Shown: positions 1 to 6,537 of the stretch, piece after piece
How the letters are laid out: every line of letters begins with the position of its first letter
Numbering within the stretch: the first letter of the stretch is position 1
NCBI GenBank assembly: GCA_009908535.1
Contig: JAAAOD010000255.1
Span: 1 to 9,239 of the forward strand
Length of the DNA: 9,239 bases
Direction of reading: 5' to 3'
Source of the DNA: Verrucomicrobiota bacterium
GTDB taxonomy: Bacteria > Verrucomicrobiota > Verrucomicrobiia > Opitutales > Oceanipulchritudinaceae
Position numbers and translations under genes: made by a program
The notes under the pieces: generated by a model
What the model was told of the DNA's origin: nothing
The model's input: only the letters and a program-made list of their open reading frames with translations
The model's database searches: none

Positions 1-1344
1 CCCTCGTTGCGCTGGCTCGAGGGTTTTCTGCAGGGGTATCCGGGTGCCCTGCTGGTCATCTCGCATGATCATGCCTTTCTCGACAAGCTGACCACGACGA
101 TCCACTCGCTCGAAAACGGCGACATCATCACCTACACCGGCAACTACAGCGCTTTCCTTGAACAGCAGGCCGCGCGCCGGGAGCAGCGGCAACGCGCGAA
201 ACAGAACCAGGACAAGGCGATCGCCCGCACGGAGCGCTTCATCGAGCGGTTCCGCTACAAGGCCTCGAAGGCCTCGCAGGTGCAGAGCCGGATCAAGCAG
301 CTCGAAAAGACGGAGCGCATCGAGCTGGAAGAGGCGGCGGCGACGGTCCATTTCGAATTTCCCCTTTCACGCAAAGGAGGCCATCGCGTCGTGAAGCTGG
401 AAGAGATCGCCAAGGCCTACGGGGAGACCGAGGTCTTCCGGGGCTTTTCCCTTGAGCTGCAGCGGGGGGACCGCGTCGGGGTGGTGGGCCGCAACGGCGC
501 CGGGAAATCCACCCTTGCGCGTCTAATGGCCGGCATCGAAGCCCCCGACGGCGGAACGGTCCGCTACGGGCATGAAATCGACGTCGGCTACTTTGCCCAG
601 GACCAGCGGGAGGCCTTTTCCCTGCAGGAGAATGTCTACCAAATCGCCAGCCACGAAATCCGTGCGACCGAGACGCACATCCGTTCCATCCTCGGCGCTT
701 TCCTGTTCCACGAACACGACCTTGCCAAGCGGGGGGAGGTCCTGTCCGGCGGGGAGAAGAACCGCCTTGCCCTTGCCCGCCTGCTCTTGCGGCCGGCCAA
801 TTTCCTCATCCTCGACGAACCGACGAACCACCTCGATCCGGCCAGCAAGGAGGTTCTGCAGGAAGCCCTGACCTCCTTTCCCGGAACCGTCTTTGTCGTT
901 TCCCACGACCGCCATTTTCTGAACCCGGTTGTGAACAAGGTCCTCGAGATTAGCCCGGGCAGCCATCGCTGGTTTCCGGGCAATCTGGACGATTACCTCT
1001 GGAAACTGCGGCAGGAGGAAGCCGCCGCGGGCGCACCGGCGGGAAGGGGAATGCAGGGCCGGGAGGGCGAAACCCCGGCCACCGGGAATCCCCGCGAACG
1101 CCGCCGCCGCAAAGCCCGTGAACAGCAACGGAAAGCCCCGCTGAAGAGCCGGATGGCCGGACTGGAGACGGAGATAACCCAGCTGGAAGAAGCCATCGCG
1201 GAACGCGAAGGGGCCATGGCCGACAAGGCCTGGTTTGAGCGCGGGGAAACCACCGCCAGCGAACTGCGCGAATACGACCAGTGGAAGGCGGACCTCGCCC
1301 GCGCCATGGAAGAATGGGAAACCGTCGCGGCGGAACTCGAATAG
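1..1344 (+). CDS. ABC-F family ATPase, C-terminal part (5' end outside window)
   Basis: The frame is open from base 1, so the N-terminal half of the first ATPase domain is missing; 447 codons remain, ending in TAG at 1342-1344. Numbering from base 1, the fragment starts just after the first Walker B and carries the first switch histidine (SHD, about residue 22), an ABC-F linker rich in charged residues with the RFRYKASKASQVQSR signature (about 83-97), then a full second ATPase domain: Walker A GRNGAGKST (163-171), signature LSGGE (248-252), Walker B LILDEPTNHLD (269-279) and switch histidine in SHD (302). The C-terminus is a basic, then coiled-coil tail (about 355-447). There are no membrane segments. 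ABC-F proteins act on the ribosome in the cytosol (translation factors of the EttA/Uup/YheS type, or ribosome protection). The linker resembles YheS most, but the subfamily is not certain. It converges on the next gene with a 27-base gap. Confidence 0.93.
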   Translation, partial: PSLRWLEGFLQGYPGALLVISHDHAFLDKLTTTIHSLENGDIITYTGNYSAFLEQQAARREQRQRAKQNQDKAIARTERFIERFRYKASKASQVQSRIKQLEKTERIELEEAAATVHFEFPLSRKGGHRVVKLEEIAKAYGETEVFRGFSLELQRGDRVGVVGRNGAGKSTLARLMAGIEAPDGGTVRYGHEIDVGYFAQDQREAFSLQENVYQIASHEIRATETHIRSILGAFLFHEHDLAKRGEVLSGGEKNRLALARLLLRPANFLILDEPTNHLDPASKEVLQEALTSFPGTVFVVSHDRHFLNPVVNKVLEISPGSHRWFPGNLDDYLWKLRQEEAAAGAPAGRGMQGREGETPATGNPRERRRRKAREQQRKAPLKSRMAGLETEITQLEEAIAEREGAMADKAWFERGETTASELREYDQWKADLARAMEEWETVAAELE

Positions 1345-1371
1345 GGGCGGGAACGGCCATGCCGCGGCCCT

Positions 1372-2880
1372 TCAGCCCTGGTTCACGCCCCGGTAAAGGT
1401 TCATCACGCGCTGGCTCTGTTCCTGGCGGACGTAATCGAGGGTCAGCCTTGGAATCTTGTATTTCTCCGCCTCGCCGGGTGTGTTCTGGCAATGGCGCAG
1501 GATCACCGCGTAGAGAAACTTGAAGGCGTCGCGGGGTTGATGCATCTGGTCGAGGGCGTCCACGAGGTCGCGGTGCTCGACTTCCTCCTCGAATAGCTCC
1601 TTCAACTCCTCGATCCTTTCTCCGCCTTCCTCGCGCTGGCAGTTGCGGAAGCGGGAAGTGCAGAGATCGTAGAGGGTCGCCCCCGTCCACCGCAGCGGGT
1701 TGACCAGGTTCTGCTTGTCGAGACGGGCCTGGCGCTGGAAATCGCTCGTTTCCGTCTCGAGGAGCTGTCCCAGCTCAATCGGAAGAAGCATTTTGATCCC
1801 GACCCGTTCCTGCTGGAGAAACTTGTTGTTCAGCATCGGCCAGACGAGGCTCCGCATGCGCTGGGCATCGCTGTTGATGAGAGCGGGTTCGTCGACACGG
1901 TCCACGAGCACGACGAGGCTTTTATAGCCGAGGGGTTCGAGAAGGCGCAGGAAGCGCTGGGTGGCCTCGTAGCGCTTGTCCTGGTCCTCATGATCGGGGA
2001 TGAGGTGGAGGGTGCCCTGGTCTTCCGGCAGATCCCAGAGGGCCTCCCGTAAAATGGCCCGATCGTGCTCCACGGAGCGCACCTCCCGATGAATACGGCG
2101 TGCCCGGAAGTATTTCTTCCAGCCACGGACCAGCCAGCCGATCCCGAGACCGGCAAAACCGACCACAGCGGCGCCGCCGGCGAGCTGCCATTCCCAGGAG
2201 AGCGATTCCGTAAATCGCCAGAGGCCGAGGGCGCCCAGGGCGGCAAGGCCGAAAGCGAGGACGAGAAGGGCGTGGACCCGCCGGGTGGCAAGATGGCCGA
2301 GGCGGAGATAGCCTTTCAACCGCTTCCACCGCTCCGCCCGCTGGCCGTGACGGGGCTGGTCGTAAAGAACCGAAAGCACGCCGAGATCGAGACGCCGTTC
2401 ACGGCTCATCCTGCGAAGGGCTTTGCGGAGGCTCTTCTGCTCCTTGTCCCCGCTCTCTTCGACGATGTCATCGACCAGCCGGGTCACCGCGAGACTGAGA
2501 ATGGCGTCCTGATGATCCTGCAGGCGTAGCTGCTCCAGGCAACGGGCCGGATCCTTTCCCCCGATGCGGTGGACGAGCCGGTCGAGGACGGGGTTCAGGT
2601 CGTCGTAACGGACAATCCAGACTTTTTCGCCGGCGCGGTTGTTGTTGTGGGCGGTGAGGCGGCGCTCGATCAGGAGCCGCATGGCCGTTTTCCCGCTTCC
2701 CTTTTCCCCGAAAACAATCGAGGTGCTGGGATTGTCGGGCGAGCCGTAGATCTTCTGAAAATCAGGATGGGTGATCGCCCCTTCCATCGTGCGGGCGTAG
2801 ACCGCGTCATTGCGCGCCTCCTCCGCCTGAAAGGGATTTTCGCTTAGATTCCAGTGATCGAAAAAACGCTGCAGGTCCAT
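1372..2880 (-). CDS. KAP-like membrane P-loop ATPase
   Basis: A 502-residue protein starting at ATG 2880-2878 and ending at TGA 1374-1372. Visible parts: an N-terminal NPF-containing stretch (about 6-20) resembling the lead-in of ExeA/ORC-type AAA ATPases, Walker A GEKGSGKT (58-65), a charged helical stretch (145-200), two hydrophobic helices (about 202-221 and 231-250) joined by a short polar turn, a basic patch (253-265), and a Walker B-like strand VVLVDRVDE (323-331). Membrane helices inserted between Walker A and Walker B are the hallmark layout of KAP family NTPases, so the ATPase would sit on the cytoplasmic face anchored by a helical hairpin. The C-terminal third is helical and charged. 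It lies 36 bases downstream of the dynamin-like gene on the same strand, probably in one operon. No clear ribosome binding site is seen. The specific function is unknown; an ExeA-like AAA ATPase is the alternative reading. Confidence 0.85.
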   Translation of the reverse strand: MDLQRFFDHWNLSENPFQAEEARNDAVYARTMEGAITHPDFQKIYGSPDNPSTSIVFGEKGSGKTAMRLLIERRLTAHNNNRAGEKVWIVRYDDLNPVLDRLVHRIGGKDPARCLEQLRLQDHQDAILSLAVTRLVDDIVEESGDKEQKSLRKALRRMSRERRLDLGVLSVLYDQPRHGQRAERWKRLKGYLRLGHLATRRVHALLVLAFGLAALGALGLWRFTESLSWEWQLAGGAAVVGFAGLGIGWLVRGWKKYFRARRIHREVRSVEHDRAILREALWDLPEDQGTLHLIPDHEDQDKRYEATQRFLRLLEPLGYKSLVVLVDRVDEPALINSDAQRMRSLVWPMLNNKFLQQERVGIKMLLPIELGQLLETETSDFQRQARLDKQNLVNPLRWTGATLYDLCTSRFRNCQREEGGERIEELKELFEEEVEHRDLVDALDQMHQPRDAFKFLYAVILRHCQNTPGEAEKYKIPRLTLDYVRQEQSQRVMNLYRGVNQG

Positions 2881-2892
2881 ATGATTAGCGGA

Positions 2893-2908
2893 GCATGGCG
2901 GGCCATGC
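2893..2908 (-). repeat. Perfect inverted repeat between the GTPase and ATPase genes
   Basis: Seven-base arms GCATGGC and GCCATGC are separated by two bases; as RNA this would fold as a six-pair stem with a four-base loop. It fills most of the 36-base gap between the stop of the dynamin-like gene (2917) and the start of the ATPase gene (2880), ending 12 bases before the ATG. No T-run follows on the transcribed strand, so it does not look like an intrinsic terminator. It may affect translation coupling or mRNA processing, which is inference. Confidence 0.45.
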
Positions 2909-2916
2909 CCCTAAGA

Positions 2917-5235
2917 TCAATCCCGGGCTTCCCCACCTTCATCTCCCGCTTGTCTTGAGGACGCTTCCCCTGCCGGCTCTTCCGGTCCATTGGTTGCCTG
3001 CTCCTCGACCGCTTCCTCCGGATTCTCGGGGAGCTTTCCGGCGACAAAGCGTTCCCGCAGGCCTTCCACTTCCTCGATGAGGTTTTCGGAAGCGGACTCA
3101 AGGGACTCCATGGCGTCGATGACGTTCCGCCGGTCCTCGTAGCGCCGGCGGGCCAGGCCGCCTTCCTTCCGCAGTTCGGCGGCCTTTTCCTCGAGGCGTT
3201 CCGAGGTCTGCCGGCGGAAAAAGTCACGGTAGTGCCGGAGAATTTCATCCACCCCGTTCTCCACCAGTTCCTGGAAGCAATGTTCGATGTGGCGGTCGGC
3301 CATCTCGTAAAGGGCGGACTTGCCCTCCTCCCCGAAACGACGGCCTTTGGCGGTGGAGGGAATCGGTTTCGCCGAGGGAACCTCTTCGCCAAAGAGCCGC
3401 CGGCGGATGCGGCCCGGGGTCCGGAAAAAGAGAAAATCGAAGAAAGACTTCCGCACTGGAATGGTTTCCTGGATATTCTCCGGATCCGGCAACGCCGGTA
3501 ATTTTCCAAGCGCGTTCTCCACTTCCTCGCGAAATTGCGGATAGATGTCGTCGAACTCCAGCCCGACCCCGTACATGCGGCCCACCAGATCGGTACTGAG
3601 CCGCACGCCGCCGTTGCGACCGCTGCAATAGCCGTCGACCAGTTCAATGCCGCGGGAGCGGGAATCCTTGCAGGCTTTGCGGATCAGGGGCTGCACCCGG
3701 TTCTCGAGAAGGTCGCGCACGCTTTCCTCTGTAAAGGACCAGATATCGACCTCGGCATGGACCGATTCTTTCAGCGGGGGAATGACCGAGCCGGTGTGCT
3801 CCTGCACCTGCTGGCGCAGTTCGCGGGCCAACTCGTCAAGGGGCCCTTCCCAGCTGTCCTCCTGCAACTGCTTTACCTCCTGCAGCTGGCGCTCGGACCG
3901 TTCCGCCTTCTCCCTCAATTCTTCGATGCCGTCGCGATACGCGGTCAATCTGCTGGAGGAGGTCTGGTCCCCGATCTCCCGCACAATGGAGTGGGTCTGG
4001 CGGAGGCTGTCCCCCATGAACTCGATGAGGTAGTCGCTGCTGTTGAGGTATTCAGTGAGGTCCTTGAGGAAAGCCGGAAAGCCGATCTTCGCCGCACCGA
4101 GGGAGGCAAGCTCGGTCGCTTCGCCGCTGGAAGGCGCCCCGAGATCGGCGACAAGGTCGGCCATCATGTCCGCCTCATCCCCGCCGGAAGCCTCCGCCTC
4201 CTCCGGCTCTGCGGCATCCTCTTCCCCTTGCCCGGAAACATTTTCCGGCGCGGCGTCGGGGGAGGCGGTTCCCGCGCCGGCGCTCTCCTCCTGCTGCAGG
4301 CTCTGGCGTGCGGTGTCGAGCAGATCGATGGCGTAAATGCGCAGTTGACCGTTTTCGATCGCGGAGCGGATTTGCGCGCTGACGGTAAGGTTTTCGAAGG
4401 CCTTGATGACCTTCTCCGGATTTTCCTGTTCGAGCGAGGGGACGAGTTCCCCGTCCGGACCAAGGTCCTGTTTACGGGAGTCGATATTGACGACAAGGAA
4501 GACGCGGGAGAAGACATCGAGCAGATCCGCGAACTCCTCGAAAACACGTTCGAAAAAGAGATTGTCCGTCTTGACGACAAAGACGGCGCAGGCCGCCGTG
4601 TCGCGGAAGTCCCGCGTCAACTGCCCGTAGTTGTATTTCATTTTCGCATACAAGCCGGGGGTATCGACGAGAATAGTGCCCGATTCACGCAGGTAGGGCG
4701 CCGGCAGCGTGAAATCGATCCGCCGGATCGCTTCCTTGTACTCCTCGGCGGGATTGAAGGGCTCCCCGGCTTGGTCCGACTCGCGGATTTTCCGGGCCAA
4801 CTCCTCGTGCGCGGTCTGTACGGATTCGTTCAGGGTACGCGGCGAGGTATACAGCGTTTCCTCCCCGTTGAAATCCGTCGTGGCAAAACGGCGTTCCTCC
4901 CCTTCATGCACATAGACGAGACAGGGATAGGCGGGAAGGCTGGAGACCTCGCTGACATAGGATCCGCTGATCGCGTTCATCAAAGTCGATTTCCCGCTCT
5001 TCAGGGGGCCGAAAATGACAAGGTAGGCATGCTGCTGGCGGGCTTTGTCCTGAAGGATTTTCAACCGGTGCCGGTTGTCAAGAAGGCCGTTGAGGATGGG
5101 TTGGATTTCCTCCCCGTCCTCGAGTTGCCGGAGGATGTTGAGGCTTTTGTCGAGGCTCCCGGCGAAGGGCTTGAGTGTCGTGGAAAATTGACGACAAAAT
5201 TCTTTAAGTTCAACGCGTAGTGGTTCGAGAGACAT
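2917..5235 (-). CDS. Dynamin-like large GTPase
   Basis: A 772-residue protein from ATG 5235-5233 (MSLEPLR...) to TGA 2919-2917. A further 29 codons are open upstream to a TTG at 5322, but they look like untranslated leader, so I chose the ATG; no good ribosome binding site supports either. After a helical lead (1-70) comes the GTPase domain: G1 GPLKSGKST (76-84), G3 DTPG (191-194) and a weak G4 at VNID (249-252). The G2 region (about 95-107) lacks an obvious threonine. An acidic, low-complexity segment (about 316-380) is followed by long helices (430-520), a hydrophobic then basic patch with FFDFLFF and RIRRRLFG (598-616), more helices (640-730) and an acidic tail (731-772). The order of helix, GTPase, helices, tip, helices fits bacterial dynamin-like proteins, which bind and remodel membranes. 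There is no signal peptide. It is the first gene of a probable operon with the ATPase. Confidence 0.87.
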   Translation of the reverse strand: MSLEPLRVELKEFCRQFSTTLKPFAGSLDKSLNILRQLEDGEEIQPILNGLLDNRHRLKILQDKARQQHAYLVIFGPLKSGKSTLMNAISGSYVSEVSSLPAYPCLVYVHEGEERRFATTDFNGEETLYTSPRTLNESVQTAHEELARKIRESDQAGEPFNPAEEYKEAIRRIDFTLPAPYLRESGTILVDTPGLYAKMKYNYGQLTRDFRDTAACAVFVVKTDNLFFERVFEEFADLLDVFSRVFLVVNIDSRKQDLGPDGELVPSLEQENPEKVIKAFENLTVSAQIRSAIENGQLRIYAIDLLDTARQSLQQEESAGAGTASPDAAPENVSGQGEEDAAEPEEAEASGGDEADMMADLVADLGAPSSGEATELASLGAAKIGFPAFLKDLTEYLNSSDYLIEFMGDSLRQTHSIVREIGDQTSSSRLTAYRDGIEELREKAERSERQLQEVKQLQEDSWEGPLDELARELRQQVQEHTGSVIPPLKESVHAEVDIWSFTEESVRDLLENRVQPLIRKACKDSRSRGIELVDGYCSGRNGGVRLSTDLVGRMYGVGLEFDDIYPQFREEVENALGKLPALPDPENIQETIPVRKSFFDFLFFRTPGRIRRRLFGEEVPSAKPIPSTAKGRRFGEEGKSALYEMADRHIEHCFQELVENGVDEILRHYRDFFRRQTSERLEEKAAELRKEGGLARRRYEDRRNVIDAMESLESASENLIEEVEGLRERFVAGKLPENPEEAVEEQATNGPEEPAGEASSRQAGDEGGEARD

Positions 5236-5450
5236 GTTGAGATGAGGGTTCGAGTTAGCGGGTACGGCGAAGAGAAAGACATTGCTGTGCCATGGTAACC
5301 GGAAAACGGCCATTCCCTGCAATGATAGAATCCACTTTTACCTGGAGCAAGTCGCGGACCGGATTTGCCCGATGGTCAATTCTCTCCGGATATTATCGCG
5401 CAATCTTTTTTCTCTTTTCACAGAGGCGGACAGAAGATACGATACTGGAC
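5236..5450. promoter_or_regulatory. Divergent intergenic region with presumed promoters on both strands
   Basis: About 215 bases separate the chosen starts of the dynamin-like gene (minus) and the kinase-like gene (plus). Both frames stay open into this region, but the encoded extensions (29 and 53 residues) show no family resemblance. The stretch is more AT-rich than its flanks, especially 5385-5450. On the plus strand a TATTAT at 5391-5396 resembles a -10 box, but no good -35 lies at 16-18 bases; TTGCCC at 5365-5370 is 20 bases away. No operator-like repeat or riboswitch fold was recognised. Confidence 0.4.
5322..5350 (-). promoter_or_regulatory. Candidate sigma-70-like promoter of the GTPase-ATPase operon
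   Basis: Reading leftward, TTGCTC (5350-5345) and TATCAT (5327-5322) are 17 bases apart. The -10 matches the TATAAT consensus at five of six bases, the -35 at only three. Transcription would begin near 5315, giving a leader of about 80 bases before the ATG at 5235. It is a consensus match only and the -35 is weak. Confidence 0.22.
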
Positions 5451-6179
5451 ATGACCTCGGGGGGAGAAGAAGATTCATTCAAGCGCTGCAAAGCCTTCAT
5501 CGACAGCAACTTTATCGAGGGCCGCGCACCTTCGTCAAAGCGCCGCCGGAATCCGGTCGTCACTATTTCCCGGCTCCCCTGCTGCGGCAGCCATGAAATC
5601 GGGGAGGCCCTGCTGGCCCTGCTGGAAGCGGATGCGGAACTGGGCCGGGTCCCCTGGGGCTTCTTCGACCGCGATCTCGTGCACCGCGTCCTTGAGGACC
5701 ACCATCTGCCGGAACGGCTGGCCCGCTACATGCCGGAGGACAAAGACCACGAGCTTTCCAGCCTCATCAACGAGATGCTCGGCCTGCACCCCTCCCTGTG
5801 GGAACTGTTTCACCACACCTGCGACACGATCCTGAAACTCGCGCAGATGGGAAATGTCATTCTCATCGGACGGGGCGCGCATGTCCTGACGCGCGGGATG
5901 CCATGGGTCCTGCGCGTCCGTGTCGTTGCGCCCTTCGAGTACCGGCTGAAGCGGGCGATGGAGGAAAGCGGACTGCCGGAAGGACGCGCCCGCCGGCGTC
6001 TGCGCCAGGATGACCAGGCGCGGGCGGCCTACATCCGCACCCATTTCAACGAATCCGTCGACGACCCCTACGCCTACGACCTCGCCCTGAACACCGCCAA
6101 CTGGAGCCCGCAGGAATGCGCCGGCATTCTCCTCGCGGCCCTGCGGGAGACCCGGCGGCGAGGCGTCCCCAAAGCTTGA
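5451..6179 (+). CDS. Cytidylate kinase-like family protein
   Basis: A 242-residue protein from ATG 5451 to TGA 6177-6179. The frame is open back to an ATG at 5292, but those 53 extra residues look unlike the family, so the internal ATG is preferred; no strong ribosome binding site is seen. The fold follows the cytidylate-kinase-like (Cytidylate_kin2) pattern: a first strand with VVTISR (36-41) leading into the P-loop area, a FFDRDLVHRV motif (71-80), a helical middle part (85-133), the strand and turn NVILIGRGAHVL (135-146), a strand RVRVVAP (155-161), and an arginine-rich lid helix with RRRLRQDD (181-188). The P-loop area reads LPCCGSHEIG where the family usually has EYGSGGREI, so the nucleotide site is altered. 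It is cytosolic, with no membrane segment. True substrates of this family are poorly known; CMP kinase activity should not be assumed. It is followed 31 bases later by the DUF971 gene. Confidence 0.82.
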   Translation: MTSGGEEDSFKRCKAFIDSNFIEGRAPSSKRRRNPVVTISRLPCCGSHEIGEALLALLEADAELGRVPWGFFDRDLVHRVLEDHHLPERLARYMPEDKDHELSSLINEMLGLHPSLWELFHHTCDTILKLAQMGNVILIGRGAHVLTRGMPWVLRVRVVAPFEYRLKRAMEESGLPEGRARRRLRQDDQARAAYIRTHFNESVDDPYAYDLALNTANWSPQECAGILLAALRETRRRGVPKA

Positions 6180-6210
6180 AGAATTCGCTTGAAGGGCCTC
6201 CAATGGGGTC

Positions 6211-6537
6211 ATGGCAGCCCTTCCGCCCCCCGAAACCATCGATCTCATCGGCAACGAAGTGGCCATCCGCTGGCGGGATGGCCGCGAGGATTACTATCCC
6301 ATGGACAAGCTGCGGGCCTTGTCCCCGAGTGCCGACAACATGGGGGAGGCCGACATTTTCGGCCGGATCCACGGGGCCGATCCCCGCACGGAATTTCCCG
6401 GGGTGACCGTGACGGGCCATGAGATGATCGGGCGCTACGCCATCCGCTTCCTCTTCAGCGACGGGCACCAGACGGGGTTGTTTTCCTACCAGTACCTGCG
6501 GGAAATCGGGGACGCGCTCCGCGGGGGCGAAAGCTGA
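6211..6537 (+). CDS. DUF971 (GBBH-like N-terminal domain) protein
   Basis: A 108-residue protein from ATG 6211 to TGA 6535-6537. It shows the two conserved blocks of the DUF971 / gamma-butyrobetaine hydroxylase-like N-terminal domain: IRWRDGREDYYPMDKLR (about 19-35) and YAIRFLFSDGHQTGLFSYQYLREIG (within about 77-101). Between them it has SPSADNMG (38-45) where some family members carry a zinc-binding cysteine cluster; the whole protein has no cysteine, so it belongs to the metal-free SPSA type. It is a stand-alone domain without the hydroxylase part, which is common in bacteria; the function is unknown, sometimes discussed with Fe-S or ATPase partner proteins. It probably shares a transcript with the kinase-like gene 31 bases upstream. 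Its stop codon abuts the stop of the convergent oppF-like gene with no base between. Confidence 0.88.
   Translation: MAALPPPETIDLIGNEVAIRWRDGREDYYPMDKLRALSPSADNMGEADIFGRIHGADPRTEFPGVTVTGHEMIGRYAIRFLFSDGHQTGLFSYQYLREIGDALRGGES

Noticed and set aside
1345..1371. A possible bidirectional terminator between the ABC-F and ATPase genes
   Set aside because: Only a four-base stem (CGGC/GCCG, 1354-1364) with a three-base loop and no T-run is present.
950..1690. A 246-codon minus-strand frame across the convergent junction at 1345-1371
   Set aside because: It overlaps two well-supported genes, is rich in Pro/Arg/Gly and shows no family motif.
2844..3647. A 267-codon minus-strand frame overlapping the 3' part of the dynamin-like gene
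   Set aside because: It is a shifted frame of the same strand with a composition of Arg/Ser/Pro runs and no domain.
3535..5220. A 561-codon open frame on the plus strand, opposite the dynamin-like gene
   Set aside because: It is the mirror frame of a GC-rich gene; its translation shows no recognisable domain, while the minus-strand frame has clear G1 and G3 motifs.
5236..5322. N-terminal extension of the dynamin-like protein from a TTG at 5322
   Set aside because: The 29 extra residues lack family resemblance, start on a rarer codon, and overlap the likely promoter and leader; the ATG at 5235 is simpler.
5417..5446. A TTCACA / GATACT promoter-like pair (18-base spacer) before the kinase-like gene
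   Set aside because: The -10 would end five bases before the chosen ATG, so the transcript would begin at or inside the start codon, and no later start codon fits the family.
5292..5450. N-terminal extension of the kinase-like protein from an ATG at 5292
   Set aside because: The 53 extra residues precede an already complete fold, show no signal peptide or domain, and have composition unlike the rest of the protein.
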